Notes: generated by a model not told the origin, from the sequence alone. A stretch of DNA of 64,000 nt from Streptomyces buecherae (GCF_014295035.1 NZ_CP060404.1:3064501-3128500), one strand, 5' to 3'. Counted from the stretch's first letter, positions 34,928 through 43,892 are shown. Numbers and translations are program-made.

Positions 34928-36682
34928 TCACTCCTCCGCCGCCGCGCCCGCCGTGCCGGTGACGGTCCAGGGGAAGTCCCCCGCGCCGGGGAAGAGCACC
35001 GGGACCTTGATCCGTACCGTGGCCCGCACCAGGCCGCCCGAGGTCGGGCAGGCCACCGCCGCCGACTCGCGCCAGGCATCCGGCAGGTCGCGCAGGGCCG
35101 CCTCCTGGCAGGCTCCGGCGCCGCCGGTGTCGCGCGCGGCGGCGGCCCGGGCGCCACGGTCGGCCGAGTTGCCGGCGAGCGAGTAGGTGTAGCCGATCAG
35201 CGCGCACTGCCACAGCACGGCCAGCACGATGAGGATCACCGGGACCATGCCGAGGAACTCGACCGTCACCTGTCCCCGGTCGCCCCCGCCGCGCTTGCGG
35301 AACCGACTGGTCGGCACCTGGGTCAGCGCCTCCGGCCCGGTGCCGGCCGCGCCGTGGCCGCCGTCCTGGCCGTCCGGGGCCCGGCCGGCGCCGCCGTCGC
35401 CGGGCCCGCTCTGGCCGCCGCCCGGCAGCGCGCGGCGGCGCCGTGACCCGGTCGGGGAGCGGTCGGCGTGGTTGCCCCGGCCGCGCTGCGCGGCGCCGGC
35501 GTCGGCCGGCGTCCCGGTCAGGCCGAGTTCGCCGGCCAGGGTCCACAGCGCCTGCCTGACGGTCGACTTGGCGTCCAGGTCCTGCATCCGGCCGGAGTCG
35601 ATGGCCGGTTGCAGTTCCTTGAACGCGGCGGGCACGGTGGTGCGCGCCGCGCGGGTGCCGGTGGCCCGCTCGACCAGGCTGGGCTGGATCTCGCCGCCGC
35701 GCGTGTGCCGGTTGACGACGGTGGTCGTCTCCTCCGCCTTGCGGATCTGGAGCCGGTCCCACAGCCGCGCCATGCGCTTGGCGGCCCGCACCGCCACCAC
35801 GTCCGGCGTGGTGACCAGCAGCGCGCTGTCGGCCAGTTCGATCGCGGCGCTGTTGGCGGAGGTCATCTGGGTGCCGCAGTCCACGATGACCAGGTCGTAC
35901 CGGGACCGCAGGGCCGTCATGGCCTGCCGGGCGACCAGGTCGGTGACCTCCTCGCCGCGCTCCCCGTCGCCCGGCGCGAGCAGCAGCCCGAGGCCGCTGG
36001 GGTGCTGGAACACCGCCTCCTGGAGCACCCGCGCCGTGATGTCGCTGATCTGCGCGAGGTCGGCGATGGAGCGGCGGAACTGCACGTCCAGGTACGAGGC
36101 CACGTCGCCGGACTGGAGGTCCATGTCGACCAGGACCACACCCCGGCCGGCGGCCCGCGCGGCGAGCGCGAGGTGGACGGCCGTCAGTGTGGTGCCCACG
36201 CCGCCCTTGGCGCCCGCGACGGTCACCAGGCGCCCGCCGGGCCCGGCGGCCAGCGCCTCGCCCCCGCCGCCGAGGTGGCGCCGTACGCCGAGCGCCCACT
36301 GGGCGGCGGACTGGGTGCGGGCGGCGAGTTCGTCGTAGGAGGGGGGCAGCGCGCAGATGCCGCGCGCGCCGGCGTCCATGGCCGCCGAGTAGAGCGCGGG
36401 CCCCGCGTCCGCGGTCACCAGGACCACGCCGACGGCGGGGAAGCGCAGCGCGACCTCGCGGACCAGTTCCAGGGCGGGCACCGGGCCGATGTGCTCGTGG
36501 ACCAGGACGACCTCGGGCAGTTCGTCGACCGCGGCGGCGGCGAGCTGGGCCAGGGTGTCGAGGAGCGCGGTCGAGTCGCCGAGCGCGGGGAACGGCTCGA
36601 CGCCCGGGAGCTGGCTGAGCAGCCCGCCCAGGGATCGGGCCAGGTCCGCGTCCCCGACCGTCGGGAGGATTCTGATCGTCAT
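34928..36682 (-). CDS. CpaE/TadZ ATPase fused to a TadE domain
   Basis: 584 residues without an internal stop. Receiver-like N-terminal part (1-130: PEVVLVHEHIGPVPALELVR, VGVVLVTADAG). Central MinD/ParA ATPase with deviant Walker A AGAKGGVGTTLTAVH (about 155), VLVDMDLQSGDVASYLD and LVIVDCGTQM, as in CpaE that localises pili. A Gly/Arg/Pro linker (about 395-465) leads to a TadE domain (about 466-584: GQVTVEFLGMVPVILIVLAV, CQEAALRDLP) with one membrane helix. The fusion would tether the localisation ATPase to the membrane. Its stop lies 3 bases before the separate TadE gene. Confidence 0.88.
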   Translation of the reverse strand: MTIRILPTVGDADLARSLGGLLSQLPGVEPFPALGDSTALLDTLAQLAAAAVDELPEVVLVHEHIGPVPALELVREVALRFPAVGVVLVTADAGPALYSAAMDAGARGICALPPSYDELAARTQSAAQWALGVRRHLGGGGEALAAGPGGRLVTVAGAKGGVGTTLTAVHLALAARAAGRGVVLVDMDLQSGDVASYLDVQFRRSIADLAQISDITARVLQEAVFQHPSGLGLLLAPGDGERGEEVTDLVARQAMTALRSRYDLVIVDCGTQMTSANSAAIELADSALLVTTPDVVAVRAAKRMARLWDRLQIRKAEETTTVVNRHTRGGEIQPSLVERATGTRAARTTVPAAFKELQPAIDSGRMQDLDAKSTVRQALWTLAGELGLTGTPADAGAAQRGRGNHADRSPTGSRRRRALPGGGQSGPGDGGAGRAPDGQDGGHGAAGTGPEALTQVPTSRFRKRGGGDRGQVTVEFLGMVPVILIVLAVLWQCALIGYTYSLAGNSADRGARAAAARDTGGAGACQEAALRDLPDAWRESAAVACPTSGGLVRATVRIKVPVLFPGAGDFPWTVTGTAGAAAEE

Positions 36683-36722
36683 CGAGCCACCGCCTCCTGC
36701 TTCTTCCGGCTTCGTCGGACCG

Positions 36723-37436
36723 CTAACGGTCGCCGTCGAGGGTGTACGTGCGCTCGTCCGGCGCGATGTCCGCGTCGCCGCCGGGCGCGATGAGGGCGAG
36801 CCGTACGTGGGAGGCGAAGGACTCCGCGTAGGCGACGCGCTGGGCGTCCTGGGTGTCGAGGGCGAAGGTGATCGGCACCGCCTCGGTCTCGCGCCGCCTG
36901 CGGTCGCGGTCGTCGCCGTCCGGCTCCAGGGCGGTGAGCTTGCCGACGTCGATGACGCGTGCGCCGGCGACGATCACCTTGGAGGTGGGCTTGGCGCCCT
37001 CGCGCTCGCCGTCGAAGGTGGCGTAGATGTTGACCCGCGCCCCCGGGTTGATCTTGCCGGCCACGCCGGTGGCCGCGTCGATCATGATGGCGATCTCCTG
37101 CTGGCCCGGCTGGAGCGCGGGCCGCTCCACGATCATGTCGGCCTGGAGCAGCGAGCCCTTGCGCAGCGGCGTGACGGCGATCTTGCCGCGCAGGTCGCCC
37201 AGGTCGGTGACGGCGGTGTCGGGCAGCCAGCGCTCGGGCATCGAGACCTTCTCGAACGAGCCGGCGTCCAGCGCCTTGTAGGCCGGGACGTCCGAGGTGA
37301 GGCGGTACGCCGTGGTCTCCGGGCCGACCTTGGACTCGACGTCGTTGATGACGGAGAGCACTCCGATGAACGCGCCGACGGCGCACAGGACCGACAGGAC
37401 CAGGAGGATCACTCCGCGGCGCTGGCGTGCATTCAT
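36723..37436 (-). CDS. CpaB/RcpC-like SAF domain protein
   Basis: 237 residues from ATG 37436. One N-terminal membrane anchor (GVILLVLSVLCAVGAFIGVL) is followed by a SAF/antifreeze-like domain (about 40-110: LTSDVPAYKALDAGSFEKVS, LRGKIAVTPLRKGSLLQADM) and a beta-rich RcpC/CpaB domain (EIAIMIDAATGVAGKINPGA, RVNIYATFDGE, SKVIVAGARVIDVGK). In diderms CpaB sits under the secretin; here no secretin exists, so it may contact the wall or pilus base. It lies 40 bases before the CpaE-TadE fusion. Confidence 0.88.
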   Translation of the reverse strand: MNARQRRGVILLVLSVLCAVGAFIGVLSVINDVESKVGPETTAYRLTSDVPAYKALDAGSFEKVSMPERWLPDTAVTDLGDLRGKIAVTPLRKGSLLQADMIVERPALQPGQQEIAIMIDAATGVAGKINPGARVNIYATFDGEREGAKPTSKVIVAGARVIDVGKLTALEPDGDDRDRRRRETEAVPITFALDTQDAQRVAYAESFASHVRLALIAPGGDADIAPDERTYTLDGDR

Positions 37437-37578
37437 GAAGACCTGGGACCTCGTTCGGGGGCGTGGTGGCGGGAGGCGGGTCGGCGGCCGGCGTCGCGCG
37501 CGGGGCGCCGCGTCGGCCACGGGTCGGCGGGCCGGTGGTGCGGGGACGCGGGGCGGGCCCGGTGGTCGGGTGGTGGGC

Positions 37579-38460
37579 TCAACGCGCCGCCAGGGCGGGC
37601 CGGGTGTGTGGACGCGGTGTGGCCAGGGCGCGCGGGGCGTCGTCGCGCAGCAGCGGCGAGGAGCAGAACGCGCACCGGTCGCCGATGAGTTCGAGGCCGC
37701 ACCAGTGGCACTCCTCGCGGCGCACGGAGGCGACGAGTTGGTAGAGCACCGACGGGTCGGGGATGGCCGCCGCGAACTCCGCCACCCGGGGCGTGCCCCA
37801 CCAGCGGGCCGACTCGGCCGGCAGCGGCACCTCCTGCACGCCGCTGACCCGCCAGGCGGCGGCGAGCGAGGAGGTGATCCACTCCGCGTGCGGCTGGCCA
37901 CGGGCGATGGTGAGCTGGGTGGTGAAGCCGGGGGCCGGCGGATCGGCGTCGCGGCCGACGGTCACCACGTGCGGCGTGGGGTGGCTCAGCACGCCGAACT
38001 GGCTGCCTGGCACCCAGGACCGTACGTGCGCGGCCATGCTGACCTGCACCTTCTCCAGTCGGGCGACGCTGCCGAGCTGGGCCCCGGCGTAGATGTAGTG
38101 GGCGAGGAGACGGGCCGCGCAGGCCAGTACCCCGGGGCTGAAGTCGGCCATCGAGAGCTGGCGCAACTGACGGGCCAACACGGCGACGGCCAGCGGCGGC
38201 AGATCGATGGGGAGCAGCGCTATCCGGTCGCTCTCCAGGACCGCGCGCACCGTGTGCAGTCGGCGGACCAGCGCGGGCGCGGAGGCGGCCGGGAACAGCG
38301 CGATGAGGTAGCCCTGCTGGTCGAGGAGGGCGGCGGTGTCGGAGACGGCCGCTTCGAGGGGTTGGTTTTCGGGCGCCTTGAGGACGACGGCCGACGGGGT
38401 CTGCCCGTCGGGCGGCGGGAGCACCAACTCGGGGCTGGTGAGGGCAATCGCACAGGTCAC
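37579..38460 (-). CDS. zinc-ribbon protein at head of the Tad operon
   Basis: 293 residues; GTG 38460 follows GGGAG at 6 bases. No catalytic motif is recognised. A long alpha/beta region (about 20-240) ends in a C-terminal zinc ribbon CHWCGLELIGDRCAFC (about 255-270), followed by an Arg/Pro tail. Its position directly before CpaB, in the same orientation, suggests a cytoplasmic accessory or regulator of the pilus operon. The function is unknown. Confidence 0.78.
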   Translation of the reverse strand: MTCAIALTSPELVLPPPDGQTPSAVVLKAPENQPLEAAVSDTAALLDQQGYLIALFPAASAPALVRRLHTVRAVLESDRIALLPIDLPPLAVAVLARQLRQLSMADFSPGVLACAARLLAHYIYAGAQLGSVARLEKVQVSMAAHVRSWVPGSQFGVLSHPTPHVVTVGRDADPPAPGFTTQLTIARGQPHAEWITSSLAAAWRVSGVQEVPLPAESARWWGTPRVAEFAAAIPDPSVLYQLVASVRREECHWCGLELIGDRCAFCSSPLLRDDAPRALATPRPHTRPALAAR

Positions 38461-39003
38461 GTCAGCTCCCGTCCACTGAGGGCCCCCACCCGTCCACGCC
38501 TGCCGGCCCGCGCGGCGCGGCGCTCTCGTCACGGACCGATACCGTCCGCTGCTTCCCCGTACAGATGCCTCAGCACTTTATCCACGAATGCCGCGGCTGA
38601 GAACCGTTCCCCGGGGTTATCACCGGCGTGGGCACCGGGAGTTCACGCGGGACCGCTCCGCGCGTCACGGACCGGCCCGGTCCGCCGGCCCCGCGCCCCG
38701 GTTCCGCGCGCCACCCACTGGCCCGGATTCCGCCCAGCGCCCTGTTCCGCACGCCGCTCCCCTCTCCCGGTGCGCGCCCGCGCCCCGCTCACCCGTACGC
38801 AGTCCCCCGTATCGCGCGCCGTACTCCTCCCGCCCGCCCCCGTCCGCCCCCCGCGCCTCCCGTACGCCTGCGGCGTGCGCCCGGTGGCCCGGTTGCGGCC
38901 GGCGCTCCCGGGGCGTTCGGCGGCGTCGTCCTCGGCCGGTCCCGCGCACGGCGCGCCCGCGCCCGCGGGCGTCGCGTACGGCGTCGGGTCCCTGCGCACA
39001 CCC
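38461..39003. other. GC-rich spacer between the Tad operon and the first chitinase
   Basis: No gene is supported in about 540 bases. It must contain the promoter for the Tad operon (minus strand; the AT-richer patch 38560-38620 is the best candidate). The remainder is Pro/Arg-type low-complexity sequence in every frame. Confidence 0.5.
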
Positions 39004-39030
39004 TTGACAAGGGCATTGGTCTGGACCAGT
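39004..39030 (+). promoter_or_regulatory. chitinase promoter with DasR-type dre site
   Basis: TTGACA (39004-39009) is a perfect -35. ATTGGTCTGGACCAGT (39015-39030) differs at one position from the palindromic dre consensus ATTGGTCTAGACCAGT of the GntR regulator DasR and lies in the -35/-10 spacer, where binding would block RNA polymerase. Confidence 0.82.
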
Positions 39031-39095
39031 CTCACGCCCAGCGGTGGCCACCGTCCCCAAGCCCCTCCTCCCACACTTCCCCACGGAGGCAGTCA

Positions 39096-40826
39096 GTGGA
39101 CCGTGCACTACGCGACAGGCACACCAGAGGCAGACGGTGGTCCGCCGGCCGCAGGCGGATGAACCGGGGGTTGGCGTCGGCAGCCGCGACCGCCCTCGCC
39201 GCCTCGGCGCTCGTGGCCCTCGGTGGCGGTGGCGCGCAGGCCGCCGCCGAGCCCAACCTCATCCAGAACCCCGGCTTCGAGGCCGGCCTGAACAACTGGA
39301 CGTGTTCCGGCGGCAGCGGCAGCTCCGCCGCCAGCCCGGTGCACGGCGGCGCCTCGTCGCTCAGGGCGACCCCGGCCGGCGCCGACAACGCCAAGTGCTC
39401 GCAGACCGTGAGCGTCCAGCCGAACTCGGCGTACGAGCTGAGCGGCTGGGTGCAGGGCGGCTACGTCTACCTGGGCGCGAGCGGCACCGGCACCACGGAC
39501 GTCTCCACCTGGAGCCAGGCGGCCAGCGACTGGAAGCAGCTCAGCACCAAGTTCACCACCGGCCCGAACACCACGTCGGTGACGGTCTACACGCACGGCT
39601 GGTACGGGCAGCCCGCCTACCACGCCGACGACCTGACGTTGAAGGGCCCCGGCGGCGGCACCCCGGGCGAGGAGGTGCCGGCGGCGCCGGCCGGCCTGGC
39701 CGCGTCCGCGCCCACCTCGTCCTCGGTCACGCTGAGCTGGAACCCGACCAAGGGCGCCACCGGCTACCACGTCTACCAGGACGGCAAGCGGGTGCAGGCG
39801 GTCAGCGGCACCTCGGCCACGGTGACCGGCCTCGCGCCGGCCACCTCGTACAAGTTCCAGGTCACCGCCACCAACACGGCCGGTGAGTCGCCGAAGTCGG
39901 CCGAGATCACCGCGACCACGACCGCGGGCGGCGGGGACGGCGGCACCGTGCCCAAGCACGCCGTGACCGGCTACTGGCAGAACTTCGACAACGGCGCGAC
40001 CGTCCAGAAGATCAGCGACGTGCAGAGCCAGTACGACATCATCGCGGTCGCCTTCGCCGACGCCACGACGACCCCGGGCGCCGTCGACTTCAACCTGGAC
40101 CCGGCGCTGAAGTACTCCGAGGCCCAGTTCAAGGCCGACATCAAGGCCAAGCAGGCGGCCGGCAAGTCGGTCATTCTCTCGGTCGGCGGTGAGAAGGGCA
40201 CGGTCTCGGTGGGCAGCGCGACCGCGGCCACCAACTTCGCCAACTCGGTCTACGCGCAGATGCAGGAGTTCGGGTTCGACGGCGTCGACATCGACCTGGA
40301 GAACGGGATCAACCCGACGTACATGACCCAGGCGCTGCGCGCGCTGTCCGCCAAGGCCGGCCCCGACCTGGTCATCACGATGGCGCCGCAGACCATCGAC
40401 ATGCAGTCCACGTCCGGCGGCTACTTCCAGACGGCGCTGAACATCAAGGACATCCTGACCGTCGTCAACATGCAGTACTACAACAGCGGTTCGATGCTCG
40501 GGTGTGACGGCAACGTCTACTCGCAGGGCACGGTGGACTTCCTCACCGCGCTGGCCTGCATCCAGCTCCAGGGCGGCCTCAAGCCCTCGCAGGTCGGCCT
40601 CGGCCTACCGGCCTCGCCGCGCGGCGCCGGCGGCGGTTACGTCTCGCCGACCGTCGTCAACAACGCCCTCGACTGCCTGGCCAAGGGCACCAACTGCGGG
40701 CGGTTCAAGCCCTCCACCACGTACCCGGACATCCGCGGCGCGATGACCTGGTCCACCAACTGGGACGCGCTGGCCGGCAACGCCTGGTCCAACGCGGTCG
40801 GCCCGCACGTGCACAACCTGCCGTAA
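39096..40826 (+). CDS. GH18 chitinase with CBM and FnIII domain
   Basis: 576 residues from GTG 39096, which follows GGAGG; a 40-50 residue signal region ends AQAAAEP. Order: carbohydrate-binding module (about 52-187, NLIQNPGFEAGLNNWTCSGG, YHADDLTLKG), fibronectin III (about 195-278, APAGLAASAPTSSSVTLSWN), GH18 catalytic domain (about 288-576). The active-site motif FDGVDIDLENG (about 394-404) holds the catalytic Glu; QYYNSGSMLGCDG and AMTWSTNWD follow. It cleaves chitin outside the cell. The catalytic half is a close paralogue of the chitinase at 42577-43611. Probably repressed by DasR. Confidence 0.95.
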   Translation: MDRALRDRHTRGRRWSAGRRRMNRGLASAAATALAASALVALGGGGAQAAAEPNLIQNPGFEAGLNNWTCSGGSGSSAASPVHGGASSLRATPAGADNAKCSQTVSVQPNSAYELSGWVQGGYVYLGASGTGTTDVSTWSQAASDWKQLSTKFTTGPNTTSVTVYTHGWYGQPAYHADDLTLKGPGGGTPGEEVPAAPAGLAASAPTSSSVTLSWNPTKGATGYHVYQDGKRVQAVSGTSATVTGLAPATSYKFQVTATNTAGESPKSAEITATTTAGGGDGGTVPKHAVTGYWQNFDNGATVQKISDVQSQYDIIAVAFADATTTPGAVDFNLDPALKYSEAQFKADIKAKQAAGKSVILSVGGEKGTVSVGSATAATNFANSVYAQMQEFGFDGVDIDLENGINPTYMTQALRALSAKAGPDLVITMAPQTIDMQSTSGGYFQTALNIKDILTVVNMQYYNSGSMLGCDGNVYSQGTVDFLTALACIQLQGGLKPSQVGLGLPASPRGAGGGYVSPTVVNNALDCLAKGTNCGRFKPSTTYPDIRGAMTWSTNWDALAGNAWSNAVGPHVHNLP

Positions 40827-40833
40827 CGGCCAC

Positions 40834-40862
40834 GGCCCGCGACCCGCTCCGGGTCGCGGGCC
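40834..40862 (+). terminator. terminator of the first chitinase gene
   Basis: GGCCCGCGACCCG (40834-40846) and CGGGTCGCGGGCC (40850-40862) form a perfect 13-bp stem with a 3-base loop, 8 bases after the stop. Confidence 0.8.
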
Positions 40863-41066
40863 CTCCGGGGGCGGCACCCGTCGCGGGTCCGCCGCGACGC
40901 CCGGGCGTCGCCGCCCGCGGCGCGCCGCCGCACGGTCCGCACACCGTGCGGCGCCCGCCCCACCGGCCGTGTCGCCCAGCCGCTCCCCCGCGGCGGGCGG
41001 CACGGCCGCCCCCGTTTCGGCGGCGGGCGCCGGCGCGCGCCCGGGGACCCGCGCGGGTCCGGCCCG

Positions 41067-42389
41067 CTACCAGGGCAGCTCGCGCACCTGCTGCACGCAC
41101 AGCACGAGGAAGAGCAGCCCGGCGGCGACGAGCATGACGTTGCTGAGGAGGCCGTTGCGCCACTCGCGGGGTGTGCGGGAGGAGTTGAGCAGCCACAGCA
41201 GGGTGAGCGCGAGGAAGGGCATGAAGAACGCGCCCAGCACCCCGTAGACGATCACCAGGCCGAACGGCTGGTCCAGGAAGAGCAGGCTGATCGGCGGGAA
41301 GGTCAGCCACAGCAGGTACAGCCGGAAGGGCAGCGAGCGCTCGTGGCGGCCGATGGTGCCCGGGCCGGCGGCGGGGGCGGCCTCGGCGGGGGCGGCTCCG
41401 CCGGCCGCGGCCACGGCGCCGGCCCGGTAGTGCTCGACGAAGTCGGCGACCATCACGCTCACCCCGTGCCAGACGCCGACCAGGGAGGAGAAGGAGGTGG
41501 CGAAGAAGCCGACGAGGAAGAGCTTGGCGGTGCCGGTGCCGTACCGCTCCTCCAGCACGTCACCGAGGTCGATCAACCCCTTGTCGCCCTTGTGCAGGGC
41601 GATGTCGGCGGAGTGCAGCAACTCGGCGCCGACGATCAGCATGGCGACGACGAAGATGCCGGTGGTGACGTACGCGACCCGGTTGTCGAGCCGCATCGTG
41701 CGCATCCACGAGCTGTCGGTCCAGCCCTTGGCGTTCACCCAGTAGCCGTACGCGGCCATCGTGATGGTGCCGCCGACGCCGCCGATCAGGCCGAGCGTGT
41801 AGAGCAGCGAGCCGTCCGGCAGGGTGGGGGCCAGGCCCGCGAAGGAGTCCCCGAGGTTCGGGCCGACCCGCACCGCGACGTACACCACCACCACGAACAT
41901 CACGCCGACCAGCACCGTCATGACCTTCTCGACCACCGCGTACCGGCCCCACCACACGAACGCGAGGCCGACCAGGCCGGTGATCACGCCCCAGGTCTTC
42001 AGGCCCAGGAAGTCGGGGAAGAGGGCCACCAGCGGCAGGGCGCTGGAGGACATGGCGGTCGCCCCGTAGACAAAGCCCCAGACGACCACGTAGCCGATGA
42101 AGTACCAGGTGGTCCAGGGGCCCAGGGTGCGCCAGCCGTGGAAGAGGGTGTGCCCGGTGGCCAGGTGCCAGCGGCCGACGGCCTCGGCGAGGGAGATCTT
42201 GACCAGGCAGCCGATGACCGCGGCCCACAGCAGCGTGTAGCCGAACTTGCTGCCCGCGATCAGCGTCGCCACCAGGTCGCCGGCGCCCACGCCGGTCGCC
42301 GCGACCACGATGCCGGGCCCGACGGCCCGCCAACGGGAGGCCGGCGGGCGGCCGGTGTGGGTTTCGCCGCTGTCATTGGTGCGCGTCAT
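41067..42389 (-). CDS. Nramp-fold transporter lacking the DPGN motif
   Basis: 440 residues from ATG 42389 (GGAGG 6 bases before). About 11 membrane helices in the Nramp layout: GPGIVVAATGVGAGDLVATL, GSKFGYTLLWAAVIGCLVKI, KVMTVLVGVMFVVVVYVAVR and a C-terminal LLFLVLCVQQ. In canonical Nramp proteins TM1 carries DPGN and TM6 carries MPH, the metal ligands. Here TM1 reads GAGD and TM6 GGTITMAAYGYWVNAKG, without them. The substrate therefore need not be Mn2+ or Fe2+. It is convergent with the first chitinase, and its start lies close to the promoter of the second, divergent to it. Confidence 0.88.
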   Translation of the reverse strand: MTRTNDSGETHTGRPPASRWRAVGPGIVVAATGVGAGDLVATLIAGSKFGYTLLWAAVIGCLVKISLAEAVGRWHLATGHTLFHGWRTLGPWTTWYFIGYVVVWGFVYGATAMSSSALPLVALFPDFLGLKTWGVITGLVGLAFVWWGRYAVVEKVMTVLVGVMFVVVVYVAVRVGPNLGDSFAGLAPTLPDGSLLYTLGLIGGVGGTITMAAYGYWVNAKGWTDSSWMRTMRLDNRVAYVTTGIFVVAMLIVGAELLHSADIALHKGDKGLIDLGDVLEERYGTGTAKLFLVGFFATSFSSLVGVWHGVSVMVADFVEHYRAGAVAAAGGAAPAEAAPAAGPGTIGRHERSLPFRLYLLWLTFPPISLLFLDQPFGLVIVYGVLGAFFMPFLALTLLWLLNSSRTPREWRNGLLSNVMLVAAGLLFLVLCVQQVRELPW

Positions 42390-42472
42390 CCATGGCCTCC
42401 GCACTCGCCCCCGATGGTGTGCGGATCAGGACACCGTCCGGCACCCGATCGCACAAGAGGGCGCGCGACGGG

Positions 42473-42499
42473 TTGACATCCGCAATGGTCTGGACCACC
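42473..42499 (+). promoter_or_regulatory. second chitinase promoter with dre-like site
   Basis: TTGACA (42473-42478), then AATGGTCTGGACCACC (42484-42499), placed as in the first chitinase promoter. The core TGGTCTGGACCA is identical at both genes, with the flanks differing. Confidence 0.75.
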
Positions 42500-42576
42500 T
42501 TGTACCGCAAGCTCAGGGGCCCCTGAAAGCGCACCCGCACCACTCCCCCCATCTCTCTCCCCCCACGGAGGCAGTC

Positions 42577-43611
42577 GTGGTACGCGCACGATCAGGCATC
42601 TCCCGCAGCGGGCTGCTCGGCTCGCTCGCCGCGGCGGCGTTGGTGACGGCCGGTTTCGTCGGCCCGGCGCGGGCAGGCGCCGCCGAACCCGCCGCGTCCG
42701 CGCAGGCGGGCCCCGCCGCATCGGCCCGCGCGGCGGTGCCCTCGCACGCCGTGACCGGCTACTGGCAGAACTTCGACAACGGCGCGACCGTCCAGAAGCT
42801 CAGCGACGTGCAGGACGAGTACGACATCATCGCCGTCGCCTTCGCCGACGCCACCGGCAAGCCCGGCGCGGTGGACTTCACCCTCGACCCGGCGCTGGAC
42901 TACACCGAGGAGCAGTTCAAGGCCGACATCAAGGCCAAGCAGGCGGCCGGCAAGTCGGTCATCATCTCGGTCGGCGGCGAGAAGGGCGCGGTCTCGGTCA
43001 GCGACGACGCGTCGGCCGACGCCTTCGCCACCTCGATCTCGGCCCTGATGGACGAGTACGGCTTCGACGGCGTGGACATCGACCTGGAGAACGGGCTCAA
43101 CTCCACGTACATGACCAAGGCGCTCAAGGCGATCCACGCGGCGCACAGCGGCCTGGTGGTGACGATGGCGCCGCAGACGGTGGACATGCAGTCGCCGCAG
43201 GGCGAGTACTTCAAGACCGCGCTGGCCATCAAGGACTTCCTGACGGTCGTCAACATGCAGTACTACAACAGCGGTTCGATGCTCGGCTGTGACGGCAAGG
43301 TCTACGCGCAGGGCACGGTGGACTTCCTCACCGGCCTCGCCTGCATCCAACTGGAGAACGGCCTCGACCCCTCGCAGGTCGGCCTCGGCGTCCCGGCGTC
43401 CCCACGCGCGGCCGGCGGCGGGTACGCGGCGCCCAGCGTGGTCAACGCCGCCCTCGACTGCCTGACCAAGGGCACGAGCTGCGGCACGTTCAAGCCGGAG
43501 AAGACCTACCCGGGCCTGCGCGGCGCGATGACCTGGTCCACCAACTGGGACGCCAGCAACGGCAACGAATTCTCCTCGCAGGTCGGCAAGCACGTGCACG
43601 GCCTGCCGTAG
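42577..43611 (+). CDS. GH18 chitinase, catalytic domain only
   Basis: 344 residues; GTG 42577 follows GGAGG in a leader almost identical to that of the first chitinase (CCCCACGGAGGCAGTC). Signal peptide (about 1-38, ISRSGLLGSLAAAALVTAGF). After a short Ala-rich linker the GH18 domain starts at HAVTGYWQNFDNGATVQKLS, with FDGVDIDLENG (about 162) and QYYNSGSMLGCDG. No binding module or FnIII domain is present. Very similar to the C-terminal half of the neighbouring chitinase, so the two are duplicates separated by the Nramp-like gene. It releases chitin oligomers outside the cell. Confidence 0.95.
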   Translation: MVRARSGISRSGLLGSLAAAALVTAGFVGPARAGAAEPAASAQAGPAASARAAVPSHAVTGYWQNFDNGATVQKLSDVQDEYDIIAVAFADATGKPGAVDFTLDPALDYTEEQFKADIKAKQAAGKSVIISVGGEKGAVSVSDDASADAFATSISALMDEYGFDGVDIDLENGLNSTYMTKALKAIHAAHSGLVVTMAPQTVDMQSPQGEYFKTALAIKDFLTVVNMQYYNSGSMLGCDGKVYAQGTVDFLTGLACIQLENGLDPSQVGLGVPASPRAAGGGYAAPSVVNAALDCLTKGTSCGTFKPEKTYPGLRGAMTWSTNWDASNGNEFSSQVGKHVHGLP

Positions 43612-43640
43612 CCGGCCCCCGGCCCCCGGCCCGGCGACGG

Positions 43641-43659
43641 CGGCCCGGCCACCGGGCCG
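43641..43659 (+). terminator. putative terminator of the second chitinase gene
   Basis: CGGCCCGG (43641-43648) and CCGGGCCG (43652-43659) make a perfect 8-bp stem with a 3-base loop, 30 bases after the stop. Confidence 0.5.
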
Positions 43660-43857
43660 GCGCGACCCGACGGGCCGGGTGTGCGGACCCGACGGGCCGG
43701 GTGTGCGACCACCTGGCGGACGCACACCCGGCCACCGCCCCACCGGCGCCGCCCCAGCGATCCACGCCGGGGCGGCGCCGGCGCGTGCGGGCCCGGCGCG
43801 CGCTCCCGGCCGCCGCGCCCCCGGGCGGGCGCGGCGCCCACGCACCCACGCCGCGCG

Positions 43858-43892
43858 CCGCACGCCGCACGCCGCACGCCGCACGCCGCACG
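43858..43892. repeat. CCGCACG heptamer, five tandem copies
   Basis: Five exact head-to-tail copies of CCGCACG. It lies in noncoding sequence between convergent genes and shows no CRISPR-like spacers; slippage-prone microsatellite. Confidence 0.9.

Noticed and set aside
43858..43892. Heptamer array considered as CRISPR
   Set aside because: Units are head to tail with no spacers and too short; simple microsatellite.
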